This document shows, piece after piece, positions 23,122 to 35,489 of a stretch of 64,000 bases of DNA (position 1 is the first letter of the stretch; each line of letters begins with the position of its first letter). The stretch comes from Hydractinia symbiolongicarpus (taxonomy: Eukaryota > Cnidaria > Hydrozoa > Anthoathecata > Hydractiniidae), in NCBI RefSeq assembly GCF_029227915.1, contig NC_079881.1, positions 18,639,501 to 18,703,500 of the forward strand, read 5' to 3'. The notes under the pieces were generated by a model that saw only the letters and a program-made list of their open reading frames with translations, did no database searches and was not told the origin of the DNA. The position numbers and the translations under genes were made by a program.

Positions 23122-26100
23122 TCACTCCAGGAGGAAATCCTGTATGCTCTCCTTCATCTTGCTCCTAAAAATACAAAAAAAAAAAAACTCAACATATAAT
23201 TCGATAATAAACACTAAAATTTTTAGGCCGTAAATGATCGAATAGTCGTAGTTAAATTGCTTTTCTTGCGTTTCGAAGAAAGCGAATTTTTGAAATTTCA
23301 AACTAGCCCTTCATCAGCCTTAATTTTTCAACGGCTCCAATTTTCTTCACCCCAAAATTACTTCCTTAGGACCGACAATATATTGCGATAAGACAGACGC
23401 TTATGCGGAATAGGCGCTCAAAGATCAAAGTCGCCAAATTACATAAGCGCCCGGGCGGTTACACAGCCTATTCATGGCGGGAAGTACAAACACAAACCTT
23501 TTCATTTCCACGCTTACATCTTGCAACAACTTTTCTGGTAACAATTCTACTCGATTACCCTGGTAAAAAAGAGAAAAATCACTAGTCTTTGTAGGTACAG
23601 TTTGACAAAGAAGTTTTGACGTTAACCATTGCTGGACAGACTGAGACGCTTAAAAACAGCGGTTGCTACAGAATCGTTGCAACACGATATTAAGGGAAGC
23701 AAGCACTGGAGTAAAAAAAAAAAAATGTTTCAAATATAGATTTCTAAAAAAGGATGGAAAATCAGCAACCAGGGAAAGCTAGTTCGGTTTCCGTTACAAC
23801 GTTTTAGCAGCGGCTTCCAACGTTTAGTATATGCGCATTAAGATTTGTTTTTTTTCTCTCCGATCTTGGCGCTTTTTTTGGCAGATTTGGATGTTGACAC
23901 GTGTCAACTTACAAATAGTTCAAAGTAAACAACTTTTTAACCAATAAATCACCACAAAGCGCTGCCATTTTTAGTACCATGCAGACCAAGTACACCAGAG
24001 CGACTATGGAAGTCGACCTAACGTTTCTACCGGTGGATCAATGTTCAATGTTAAACGCTAAAACTCTCTACGCATAACTGGCTTTATGTGAAACTGGCTT
24101 TATGTGTAACTTGCTTTATGTGAAACTGGCTTGGGTGTGCAAGGAACAAAAAATGTAGCAGGAACTTAAAATCATACCATATCTTTAAATGTTAACTTGC
24201 ATCCTATAAAAAGAATTGAATAAATAACCAAGTTAATTGACATAGTGCTCCTATCTCTATCTGCAGAACAGAAGTTCACATAAAACAATTTAAATATTTA
24301 CCATAACATAACAGAGATCTAACATCTTCAGCTTTTAACCTATAAGAAAAAATGTCAAAGAAATCGCACATTAATAGATTTTTTCGAACTTCATTTAGAA
24401 TCGCATGTACCTAATCAGATAAACAAATCCTTCAGAAGTTTATCAATATTTTCTATTTATTCAAATGTTAACCATTCTATTTTAACAAATAATACAAGAC
24501 GTATGATATACGCAAACAACCTCGCGAATAAAGTTTACAAAAAGCTGTCTATCAAATTGGGATTTTTGTTAGACACGACATATTTTACTATTCAGATACG
24601 CAATAATATTTGTTACACACTTATTTTTCAAAATTGATTTGTGAGACCTTCTTGAACGGAAAATTCCTCGAACTTTTAATTTTCGATGGGTCCGTCTTGG
24701 GTAAACCGACTGACAGGAAGAAGAAAGACCACAAACCCACAAACCCCAAAATTTGCGAAATTCATTAATTCAGTTAATTCTGTCTACATTCACTTTTAAA
24801 AAGTTTGGTGGAAACACCTTTATTTACTAGTTAGTTAAACAAGTGTTTTAAACACTTGTCTTATCTTTTTAAAAAAGAAAAAAGCAAAAAAAAGTAAAAA
24901 TAGTTACCAAGATGAGATTCGAACACACGACGACTCCCGTGTCGGTGCTCAGAGAGGCAAAAATTTCCATTCTTGTAGGACACATTTGCGTTTTAATACA
25001 AGCTCACGAGCTTGTAATGAGATATATACATAGTACATCAAAGTTGAGTATTTTTTTTCTGTCAACTCAAGTGACTGCACGAGAGGGTGGCTGTCTTCAA
25101 CAAGTCCTGGTGACCACAACTAAGGGGCGACACACACTTCTAGCCTCGAATTTTATCATGACACTAATTGTCTTTCAAATATGTTGAATAATCGCCGATA
25201 AAAATTTTTTAAAATAATCGCTGACTTAGCTGGTTTTAAATTTAGTAAGTGTGATACTGCTAATCTTACAGTTTTAAAGGTTCTTTATCATACGAACACA
25301 AGTTAAATGACAAAGTCAATGCAACTGTGAAAAAAAAAACACCCCAAAATAGCATTGCCAAACAACGTATTATTTTTATTGGGATTTTTTACCGAGGATA
25401 GCCACTTCAGTTTGTATCGGTTCTGTTATTAATCAGGCTTCTGCTATAGGCTCCCAAAGCTCCCACTTGAGCTGCCTAACCTTTCACATGGACATACACG
25501 CGATGAAATTAATTGGAAATATTTGTACTTTAAGATTTTGAGAGCTATTCTCAGACATTCTATGGTATCAAGGTCATCTGGTGTAATTTTATAGGTCCAG
25601 CAGACAAACTGTCTCTAAGAAATACGATACCACGGGCTGTTCTTTTTTGCGAGTTGAAAACGATACTAACCGAAGCTTTCCACTGTTACACTCATCACTA
25701 GAACCACAACAATGACCTGAAACATAAATGATAAGAGCTAAAAGTGAAAACGCCAGGCTAGCTATGACGATATTGAACAAACCATTTCCTGGAATTTTCG
25801 ATCTTTAAAAAACTTCATTAAACAACTATGAAAGAGATTTGAAAAGGTGATCAGAAACAATGCAATGGAAAATGAGTAGACATATACCTTGAGAAGCAAC
25901 GATTTTTTCCCTCTCTTCTTCTTCCATTAGCAGCACGCTCTACAAAAAAAGAGAAGACTGAAAGTAAAAAGTTGTAACAGGTATTTTTCATACCATTAGG
26001 TGCGTCATGTATAATCCTCTTTAAACACCTTCATGCGTGATTAGGGTTTTCCCAAATGTTCCGAAGCATTTCCCGAGTTATTGGGTTTATGCAATGGTTT

Positions 26101-29100
26101 TACTTCCTATTTTAAAGATTATTACATCTTTTTTAATCTAATTTTCCCAGTCTTATTGCACGCAATTGTCATTAGTACAATTTGATAAAAACATGAACAT
26201 CTCAGATTGAGCATGACGATAAATAATATTTAGAAGGTAAAGAATAAATTTTAAACAAATTCTAGCTGGTAATGAAAAGACTCGCCATTGCGAGCAGAAG
26301 ACTTAATATTTAGAAAATAACATGAAACAGTTCTTGTGCTATTTGCATTCAAGACATAAAAACTTCACGTAGGTATTATTTTCCTACCTGGCACAGAAGA
26401 CATTTTTTGTCTGAAACTTTCAAATCAGCGTTTACACATAACTTGTCGCTTGTCCTAAAACAGAAAAAACATGTATCAAAAAGTTTTCAAACAAGTCACG
26501 CCTGTTGACAGTGGAAAACAACAATACCTAAACACTGTATTGACTGTCGAAGGGAAATCCGCCTGAAACACGAAAGATGGGTGAATTACTCATAGCTAAA
26601 GAAGAAGCAAAAAAAAAAAAAAAACACATACACTTCCAAATCTGAAAATTGAGTTTTTATTTTAAAATTGTCAGTCATATTGTTTTTGTTTACGATTTTC
26701 CACCCATTTGTAGCAAGAAACAATGTCACAACTAATCCATAAAAAAGCGCCCAACCTGCAAGCCAGTTATAAACTCTTCAGTTTGTCTATGTAGACTTGA
26801 ACCACTGGTTGTCTAGGACATAAAAAGAACTTAAGCTAAATATATATGCAAAAGAGAAAGAGACAGTGTGGTCACTACCGCTTATAAGAAGTCTAAGACA
26901 GAATTGAAATGGTGTGGTCAAACGTACTAACCATTGTGTGCAGGTTCGGGAGTGGATTGACTTCAATTTCATGTAAGCGATTATAAATGGCCACTTCTTT
27001 TGATGAAAATTCCCTAATAAACAACTTATTTATTTATTTTTTATTTTTATTCTGAAATAACTCATTCAAAGAAAATCTCACCTCATAGGCCGTATAAGAG
27101 TTATATTAGAATGTCTGTTATCTGACACACCCTAAAATAAAAAAGTAAGATTTTATCATGTGAACAGAAGGTAAAAAGTGAAAATTAGTACATCACGAAA
27201 ACTACCTTTCTTTTCCTGATCAGATCAAATGACTCTTCTGGCCTATTTTCCATTTTGTAAAATTATTAAAATAAAAATGATAAAGAGAATACATGTCTAT
27301 CAACCACCACACTCATATGACCAATGAAGAATCCCTTCATCCACAAATACTCTCAGGGCACGAAATAATGCATGATAAATTTTACATAAAGAGTGATTTC
27401 TATTGAAGTGTCCATAGTTACATCTGCCAGTGGCATTTAATATGCTCAGTGTATATTACATTCAAAAAGGTAGCATTTTCGGAATGTTTATTGTCTGTCT
27501 GCAAATGCCAAAAAATTCTGCATGCATGCACTCCTTGTGCATCTTCCCACGTTTAATTTCGCCACATTGATCATAAGAAGCACACCTTTCCGTCTGACTA
27601 GTCCAGTTATAGAAACACACATACCATATCCTGTGCTATGTTGGCTCCTCGACCTTGTGCTACGTTACAAAGTAGCTTCATCGTTAGTGTGGTTGCAGTT
27701 TCACCAAACATAATCTAAAAAGAAGAACACGATAATAAATGATTTTAGCACATTGAATGTAGAATGCCAAGTAGAGTTTTGTAGATTATTAATGCAATGA
27801 CATTGATTGTTGATGCGACACAAAATTTGCTAGTTATTCTGTAAAAGAAACTTGCCTTAAACTTGCTTTAAACAATCAAACAATAAGTGCACACAATACA
27901 TATTATACAGGGATTAACATTCCCAATAATAATAGCTCTATTATGTCGGTCTCTGCACGAAATAGTATGTTAATTAGCGACGCACCAGAAATGCGGTATA
28001 TATAAAGGAGGGGGGAATGGATTTAACAACGGGTCACCGACTAGTATACAAATAAATATAATACAACAATAGGTAAAAAAAAACATTTCGCCAAACTTTT
28101 GATGCTTTATAAATACATATATACTTTTTAAGCATGACTTTGCAAAATTGTTACCTTTGTGAAATTGTATTTCCGAGCAGTATCAACAATTAATGACATT
28201 CTAGAAAAAGCAACAATTCGATAAAATTAGGTGGCATAAATATAGTTAGGAATGTCATATGAAAAAACAACAAAAAATCAAAAAAGTCGTATGCTGAGTG
28301 ACGTAGTAAGTATTTCCTGAAGCTTGAAGTAGTGCTGATCAGGCAGGTTTATCCCGCACCAATAAAATAAAGTTAAAATTGATACTGAAGCTATGATTTA
28401 ACAATTCTGACTCATAGGAGTTTATTTGGTAAGACAATTATATGAAATATCTTATCAAAACTGAAAAAAAGCAATCTTAGATTTTGCTAGAAAACAACCA
28501 GAAAACTTTGGAACAGTACAAACAACTATTGTTGGACAAAGTTTACAAAGCTAGTAAAAAACATATAGTTTTCCGTAAAAAAGCAACACAAAAATGGTTG
28601 TTATTTGGAAGTATAAAGTTGCGTCGCAATATTTCTAGAGATTCTTTTGCATACTCCACTACGTCACATAGTTAAATTCAAACAAATATCGAGTTAACCT
28701 ATATAAACTTTTTTTGTCATAGAAGTCGAGTTTTAATATGTTTTTCTAGCACAACGTCCAGAATGTAGTCTCTAGATTAGTAAAATGGTATCTTTTTATT
28801 GCTGCTGCGTTTGTGTTGTTAGCCTTAGATGTTGAAACAAACCTACTTTCTAGGAGTTTGCACAAACAACTAATTAAATTATGAAAACACTTCCACCTAT
28901 AGAAAATTGCAAACATTCAAATGCTCGAAGCTGTACTCAAAATGCTTCCTTGAAAAGCGGTCCTAATTTTTCTGTCAGTTAGCTGCAGTCCAACGGAGAA
29001 GAAATAAAAAAAGAGAAAAAAGAAAAATACCTTGTTGCTGATAAAAATTCAATTTTTGCAGACAGTGTGTTTATAGAATTAAAACACTCGCAAAATCGTT

Positions 29101-31294
29101 TTTTAGAATTCACCTCTCCCTCGTCTGCATCTGCTTGAAATCTCTAAACACAATTTTTGAAATTTTCGAATTGGAAGTGAAAAGTAGTAGAAGTTTACTT
29201 TTTTATGTAGCACATCGACTTGATAAGAACATTCATAACGGAAAAAGATATGGTAAAAAAAGAATTACATTTACCTTATGTATTGGAACAGTATAAAAAG
29301 GATAACCAAGTTTTTCAGTCACATCTTTTAATGCAGCGAAGTCGTAACTTTTATTATCCGATAACACATCTCGTTCTAAATTGATAATAACAAATAAATT
29401 TTATTAGAATTCAATATGAAATCACCTCACTAGGAAAATTCACTATTTGATAGGTAGCAACTAAGGCAAGGTTCATGGAATTGTTTGGTCTGCAAATTAG
29501 ACTAAAGTAGGACTTACCGTCTATAAAAACTACTCCTGGCTCAAACTTCAATCTTTTGTGTGCACTTTCACTTAAAGCCTATGAACATTAACAAAAATGA
29601 GTGGCTTCTGTTTCACAATAATAAACATGCAATTAAAACGAACCTGTATTATAAACCACAATTAGTTTGGTAAATTAAAATGTACATTTATGGCCATTTT
29701 TATTTTTCCAGGATAAAATAGTTTCAGATCCCAGGACAATTGCAAGAAAAAGCAGCTAACAGTGCTAAATTTCTATTGTGCTTTAAAGAAAAATTATTTG
29801 AATATCTTGATTTACAATAATTTAACTCAACATAACGTCAGTTGTTATCATATCAGGGTTATCTAAAAGCATGAAGATAGCAACAGCAAAGGCTAGACTA
29901 ACATGGGCTGGCATTTGTGGCTACAAAAATTTCTCTTGCAGATTTTAACTGCCCACAGATACACTTGTTTCCTATCCATATGTAAAATTAGTTTGGTGAG
30001 ACATTGCCTTGGTATATCTTACTTTTTTCTGAACATTCAGAAACACATAGACAACCAATATAAAATTATAGTTATTTTTTTTTTAAGTTGAAAATGACAT
30101 GATCAAAAGGAGTTCTTGTTCTTTTGGGGATACTGAACTAATTAAACCCTTGCTGAAGATATTTTCCTATGAAAATGTTTTTGTAACACCAGCATTCTTT
30201 TCTAAGAATTGTGAAAACATTTTCTTAAAAATCCCCAATGTAATAATAGCTTATGGTCTATTATTAGTACATGCAACTAGAGCTAAATTTAAAAGGCATT
30301 TACCTCATTTACAAGATGCAACATAGCCATTGAAGAGTGACCACTTGATAAGGCAAGCAAAACCTTAAAAAACAATTCAAGTTACATGATTTGGGATGCA
30401 TAGGGAAATTTTTAAGCATGACTACGTATAATAGCTCTCCTAAAGTCATTCTTGAAATAGGCTAAAGTTAAAGAATACATAAACATTTTTTTAATTATGT
30501 CCACTTATATCTTATCTTACTTACTTTATCGTTTGGTTTAATAAGTCGTGCCTTCCCAAGTGTGGAGCGAAATTTGTGTGTCACATAAACCAGAAAGCAT
30601 GACCTGTTAAACATAGAAATTAATCCAATATTATGTCATTGCCAAAAAAGTATTCACAATACTACAATTACTGATGGGTTAGGCAGTTACAGTCACAAAA
30701 GGGAACGTTGTACAGTTAACGCAATAGAACAAACAAAAATATATGAACATTTCAACCTACCTGCACATTGGATCATTTACCCTAATGACAACAATGGCTT
30801 TATTTTCTTTGCATTTCATGCATGTACTCCCTACTCTAAAGCAAATTTCACAACTGCTTAACAAAAGGGTATATCCTTTAATTTAGTAATGTTAGATATT
30901 ACAAGTTCTAAAAATGGTTTATCTGTTATCTTAGACCTAAAGCTTTGTGTCTATTGTTGAAAATTAAACTATAACAAAGATAAATTAGATCGTGCAACTA
31001 TTAGACCCCCAAAAATACTGTACCATTTTTTTTTTATTGTCTTACCGGAACCCTTTTGCAGAGGTTATATAATAGGTTAAATAATTTCAATGACAAGATC
31101 TTAAAAGTTCAGTAGTGCATTCATACAAAAAGCAACACTGCTTTATCTTGCAGTCTGTTTTTAAAGAAATGCAAAACCAATATTTTACAATACATCAAAA
31201 CAAGGGAACAAAAAAAAAATTATACTAACAAGACTTTTTTCTTCTTTTGAAGCATCTGCTCTGCATTTAATTTGTCTTCGTTCACATCACACAT
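23122..31294 (-). CDS. CTU2: Cytoplasmic tRNA 2-thiolation protein 2 (complete, 21 exons, 406 aa)
   Basis: Partner of CTU1 in 2-thiolation of wobble U34 in tRNA-Lys, -Glu and -Gln, in the cytosol. Exons (minus): 31294-31230, 30835-30761, 30603-30525, 30363-30304, 29578-29518, 29375-29275, 29143-29114, 29086-29031, 28200-28155, 27714-27625, 27131-27082, 27013-26932, 26812-26756, 26562-26528, 26454-26388, 25939-25888, 25716-25671, 24339-24302, 24203-24178, 23559-23498, 23164-23122. All junctions keep phase; the total is 1221 nt. Recognised blocks: CMKC (27-30) and CRSC (46-49); THKFRSTLGKARLIKPNDKV; the degenerate PP-loop LALSSGHSSMAML; GVVFIDERDV; ITLIRPMREFSSKEVAIYNR; DFPSTVNTVFRTSDKLC; CLLC (314-317) with CYGC (362-365); and the end MKESIQDFLLE. 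The two cysteine pairs suggest zinc ribbons. Four exons are 38 bp or less. Somewhat shorter than the human protein. Confidence 0.95.
24063..24126. repeat. Short minisatellite in a CTU2 intron
   Basis: Four to five units of about 19 bp with core ACTGGCTTTATGTGAA in tandem, between CTU2 exons 19 and 20. Confidence 0.75.
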
Positions 31295-31832
31295 TGTAAG
31301 AAATTATAGATACACTAAACAAAAGCAATTTAAAAATATTTTAATGTGTCAACGACTTTAGCCAACGTCCTGACATTATCAAAAATAGTTATATATTTGT
31401 GATAGCTTCTATAAAAATAATGAAAACATTTTTTTTGAAACTCTTGGCCATTGGCAATTTTTATCCCTCATATTTATTAGTTGAGGATAACGGGCCGTTG
31501 TCAAACAGTTTATGTCTCTGTTAAAGACAAATTGGCCGTTAGAAGGGGAGGGGGTAATGCATCGCCTGTTAAAAATAATATAAAAATGGAGACGAATTTT
31601 ACTTTCTAACCTTTTTATTTTTTTTAGGAAAATGAAAAAAAATCAACAAATTAGAAAATGTTTCCACAGTAAAAATCCGCCATAATCTAGAATTGGTTGT
31701 AAAAAAAATGTATGTTCCGTAAAGCGGAATGGTAGGCTGGTACAATAACTTTCCTGTAGTCAACTGAGCTTTTTTCTACAAAATCTTAATGCAAAAACTT
31801 TCAGAGTTGAACTCCAACCAATAAGCAAAAAA

Positions 31833-31864
31833 AACATTATTACAAACTTGTTTGTAATAATGTT
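31833..31864. repeat. Perfect hairpin, 15-bp arms
   Basis: AACATTATTACAAAC and its exact reverse complement are separated by two bases, about 540 bp upstream of the CTU2 start. It may be a transposon relic or a cruciform; no runs of T suggest a terminator. Confidence 0.7.
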
Positions 31865-32255
31865 TGTCACATCATAGGCATAGTCACATCGTACTTGAGG
31901 AATAAAAAGGTTTTTCAACGTTTATCTTTCATATGGTTCTTTTCATTGGTTTTAGCAACTGCATAGCAGGTAATGGATGGGTATGTTAGGTTGAGCAAAG
32001 TATTTTTCAGTCTATTTCTTTGCACAGGTGTTGTTAGTCACATATAACTTTTCTGGTGTATCACACTGAAACATTGTAATTTTGTGCCTTTTGCTAAATT
32101 TCTGATAAAAAGATGATTTGGGTTTTAAATTCCTTCTCACCCTTTAAACATATCAGGATTAAATGTGAATTAGAAAGTATTAATCTTCATTTTAGATTGT
32201 AAGCTCCAATTATTAGCAACCTTCACAATTTTAGCAAACATGCAGATGAGCTGTA

Positions 32256-32909
32256 CAGTACTGCTCGAATGTAACTTTACATGTATGCAATAGTTATCAC
32301 CTTCGCATGAGCTTTCGGTAGTGTCAAAACTTTCGTTGTTATTTTTAACCTATTGTTAAATACATGAGCTATTTTTTCATGTTAAAAACAATAGAGTTCA
32401 TGTCTTGTTCGCGAAATTTAATTAGCTCATGTGAACTGTGTGTGTCCCATTGTTGTATTTATTTGATATATTCATCAAGAGATCAACGAAAGAAAATAAA
32501 ATTTAACAAAGATTCAAGTATCTACTGTTTTTACTCATTTTACTTAAAAAAGTTTACGAATGAAAAACAGTGATAGAAATGCTTTTTTAGATCGCATTTT
32601 AAAAGTTTAAGAACAAAAGAGCGGCGATAGAAATGCTTTTAATGAGTTATGTTCATTTATTTCTAACATAATATATTTCAATAGCCTTCGTGATCTGTAA
32701 CATTTTTAAACAATAACATGCATGTTACATGTGACAACAAAAGGATTCACCAAATCTTATTGTTCTGACTCGCGCACGACGATAACAATAGAAAGCAATT
32801 AAGTTTGTGTGTAAACAAAAGATATGTAAAGGTTCTTTATGTAGACATGAGATCGTTACATGAGGTCGTAAAACTCGCGTTCATGTAAAGTTACATTCAA
32901 GCATTACTG
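32256..32909. mobile_element. TA-flanked inverted-repeat DNA element A (Tc1/mariner-like, non-autonomous)
   Basis: Starts CAGTACTGCTCGAATG and ends with the inverted copy; 26 of 28 terminal bases match, and each end is flanked by TA. A TA target and CAGT termini are typical of Tc1/mariner and pogo elements. Inside, at about 32571-32639, are two units of the same roughly 53-bp repeat found in element B, in opposite orientation. No transposase frame. Confidence 0.75.
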
Positions 32910-33052
32910 TATATACCTAAAAAACATACACACTTTTAATATCCCTACAGTACTGGAAAAAGGTTACTGAAGATATTATTTCGGTTTGTCTGTTCAGTAT
33001 TCATATTACTGTGGAAAGTTTATCATTTCTTGAACATGATAGTTTAGTAGGT

Positions 33053-33338
33053 GACGTTTCGCTTGGAAAGAATGGAGGAGGATAATTGGGTAAGAAAGTG
33101 TAGAGACTTGATAGTTCCTGGGGCAAAGCCCAGAGGCAGACCGAGAAAGACTTGGCAGGAAGTTATAAGGACAGACTTGATAGAGAGGAAGTTGAGTTTA
33201 GATCTAACACAGTCTAGATCAGATTGGAAGAGGGTCATTAATATACCCCGTCCAACCCATGCTAGCATGGAAAACGAACGTTAAGCCGAGAATGATGATG
33301 AATGATGATGTTTCGGGAGATCCTTCTCCCATCATCGG
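33053..33338 (-). ncRNA. Hammerhead-like motif of PLE copy 2, split by a LINE
   Basis: On the minus strand: CCGATGA, stem-loop GGGAG-AAGGAT-CTCCC, then CGAAAC (33315-33310). Next comes the LINE fragment, followed by a repeated CGAAAC and GTC (33061-33053). The catalytic core is therefore interrupted exactly at GAAAC, and U4 is C. Inactive as it stands. Confidence 0.5.
33062..33309 (+). mobile_element. LINE copy 3: 248-bp 3' fragment with 6-bp target duplication
   Basis: Begins CTTGGAAAGAATGGAGGAGG, nearly identical to copy 1 from about 5300, and ends in the ATG-rich tail. GTTTCG is present at 33056-33061 and again at 33310-33315, the expected signature of a 5'-truncated retrotransposition. 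It encodes only the last part of the C-terminal domain. Confidence 0.9.
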
Positions 33339-33972
33339 GCAAAGTAAAATGATGTTGAGTATGTATTTATATAATTGCAGAGGATCGAAATTCATAAAAA
33401 TTAACCAATCAGAAACGAGCTGATAATTACCGTTAATTACGGTAATTAACATTTTCGGATCTAGATGTAGGTAACTACTTCTTCTGTAGGGCTGGTAACC
33501 AAATCTCAGGAAGTTGATACAAGATGCTGTTTATGTGTTTGTTATGTTCTACACTGTTGATGGTTTCTTTAATCTTTCTAGCCGTTGTTCTGGATTCTCT
33601 GTCAATGATTTTCTTCTCATCCCAATTAAAAAGGTTGGAAAAAGGTAGTTTAACATATCGAGCGCGTAACGTGAGCGGACTCCATCGATACGCGATGTAT
33701 ACCACGTTTATAATAATAAGATACAATTAAAATAAATTGTCACGATCTATCGAGAATCTAGTAATGTGACAAAATCCGTCTCTATGTGTCGCGATGGTAG
33801 GTGATAATGAGAAAGAAAGTTTTTTTAATAAGAATAAAAAGAAAGTTTTTTTTATTTCAAACACATCTCTGCTTTATCTTTTTTTATTTTAAATAAGTGT
33901 ATATTATAAGAAAATTTTTAACTTTCGTATTTATTAAAGTAATTCTAGCGTATTACATATTTAACGTTTTTT

Positions 33973-34290
33973 TTCTATCGCTGCTTTTCGTTCTTAAACT
34001 TTCAAAATGCGATCTCTAACGAAGCTTTTTTTGTCGCCACTTTTTGTTCTCAAAATGTTAAAATGCAATCTAAAGAAGCATTTCTATCGCTGTTCTTCAT
34101 TCTTAAATTTTTAAAACGCGATCTAAAAAGCATTTCTATGGCCGTTCTTCGTTTTTAAGTTTTTAAAACGCGATCTAAAAAATCATTTCTATCACTGCTT
34201 TTCGTTCTTAAACTCTTAAAATGCAATCTAACAAAGCTTTTCTATCGCCGTTCTTAGTTCTTAAATTTTTAAAATGTGATCTAAAAAAAA
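33973..34290. repeat. About 53-bp minisatellite, six units, in element B
   Basis: Units begin TTTCTATCGCTG-like and end AAATGCGATCTAAA-like, at roughly 33973, 34029, 34082, 34134, 34187 and 34240. Two reverse-complement units lie in element A at about 32571-32639. Subterminal repeats shared by two TA-flanked elements suggest one family. Confidence 0.75.
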
Positions 34291-34874
34291 AAGATTAATG
34301 CTAGCTGTATACCCTAGATTGTTATGCATAAGTTAAAAAAATATAATACAAAGGAAGTATAATTATATTTAAACATCTGCGATCATTGTTGAATACACTT
34401 TTATTTTTAAAATAGTTCTATTATAAGAAAGTGTTAATGGCCTCAATAGCTTTGAGAATGAGATCGAGACAGATGCATTGCGAAGCCCTCTCGATACAAT
34501 TTGAAAGTAAAAAAACGTCTATCGTGGATCGAGAATACCGTCGCGGTACGTGATTTTAAACAACCTTTTTCCAGTACTGTATATTGTTGTGTAAGCAAGA
34601 AAAAAATAGCAAGTATTGCACAATCTCCATAAGTTTCTTCAGAAATTACATACAGTTTAACAAATTGGAGTAAAAAACTGCAACACTCACCAACATAGAG
34701 AACCTCAAACAAAAAAAGTGGTAACCTTTCCTTTGATTAATAGAATTTAGTGAAAAGTTCAGAGTCCTGTTCAGAGCTGCAAAAATAAACAACATAAGAG
34801 ATTTCTAAGGTGTTTGTCCTAAAGGAATAAAATATTTTATGCCAAATCCACCCAGGAAAATGAGGACAAGACAA

Positions 34875-35257
34875 GAGGGTGCCGATAAGCCGCAAACGCC
34901 TGCATATATACGGGCGAGTTCGGGCGACTTTTCGAATAAAATTGGCGTTTGCTCCCGCGGAAATCGCCCGCACTTTCCCGAAATCGCCCGGAACATTCCC
35001 GAAATGCAATTCCTTGTAACAAACCATGCGGACGATATTTGGGAACAAGGCGCTTGAAGAGAAAGGAGTTAATATAGTTTATATATAAGTTATTTATAAA
35101 GTAAACTTTATCAAAAACCATCAAAAACAGTTCTTTTAAGAACTTCACTACCACATAGTAAGTTTATTTTAATTTTTATAGTTTTTTTGAATCACATCAG
35201 TGTCTCGCCCGAAAATGCCCGCACTTTTTAGGGCATATGCGGCTCATCGGCACCCTC
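34875..35257. mobile_element. Inverted-repeat element with GAGGGTGCCGAT termini
   Basis: GAGGGTGCCGATAAGCCGCA at the left end matches the reverse complement of the right end with one difference over 20 bases. The inner parts are CGGGCG/CGCCCG-rich on both sides. No clear target duplication. Overlapping frames on both strands are by-products of the palindromic GC-rich arms. Confidence 0.65.
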
Positions 35258-35381
35258 GTGACGTGGCTTGCGTTACCTTGTAATTTTGTTGAAAGGTCTT
35301 ACCCAGGGTGTCAACAATCCGCATTAGCAAAAGATTAATTTTCTGAAAAATAATCAAGCGATAAGTGTATTTTACTTATCC

Positions 35382-35462
35382 CGACAATATGGGTTGGATT
35401 CAGACAATATGGGTTGTTGCCGTTCTTCGGACAACATGGGTCGGCCGGACAATATGGGTCGG
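35382..35462. repeat. Cluster of four GACAATATGGGT motifs
   Basis: The motif GACAATATGGGT(T/C)GG, or GACAACATGGGTCGG, occurs four times in about 80 bases with irregular spacing. It may be a decayed minisatellite or a binding-site cluster. Confidence 0.6.
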
Positions 35463-35489
35463 AACAGTGCAATTACAAAAAAATTTGGC

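Larger units (their letters stand above)
32965..33636 (-). mobile_element. 5'-truncated Penelope-like element (coding end plus 3' repeat)
   Basis: Read on the minus strand, it starts at about 33636 and encodes NWDEKKIIDRESRTTARKIK and then LPEIWLPALQKK-stop (about 33625-33475). This matches, as I recall, the C-terminal end of PLE GIY-YIG-type proteins. The terminal repeat of 10271-10627 follows. A 10-bp duplication GGAAAAAGGT flanks it (32955-32964 and 33637-33646). It is broken by the LINE fragment 33062-33309. Confidence 0.7.
32948..34579. mobile_element. TA-flanked inverted-repeat DNA element B, carrying a nested PLE and LINE
   Basis: The 18-bp CAGTACTGGAAAAAGGTT at the left end and its exact reverse complement at 34562-34579 are each flanked by TA. 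The left inverted repeat is interrupted right after GGAAAAAGGT by the PLE at 32965-33636. It resumes at 33637 after a duplicated GGAAAAAGGT and continues AGTTTAACAT, matching the other end. Without the insertions the element is about 0.95 kb. No transposase frame is seen. Confidence 0.75.

Noticed and set aside
24912-25187. Open frame and tRNA-like stretch (GATTCGAACAC on the plus strand, B-box-like on the minus)
   Set aside because: The minus strand shows GTTCGAATC but no full cloverleaf or convincing A box; at most an old tRNA-derived relic. The frame has no coding signs.
25589-25780. 63-aa frame with a transmembrane-like start
   Set aside because: The hydrophobic part is intron; only 25716-25671 is coding, as CTU2 exon 17.
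27180-27256. Possible CTU2 exon (acceptor GGAAAATAG, frame with PEESFDLIRKRK)
   Set aside because: The phases of the neighbouring exons join directly (27625 to 27131) and the protein aligns without it.
34737-35154. Three overlapping minus-strand frames and one plus-strand frame
   Set aside because: All fall in the GC-rich arms of the inverted-repeat element 34875-35257 and resemble no protein.
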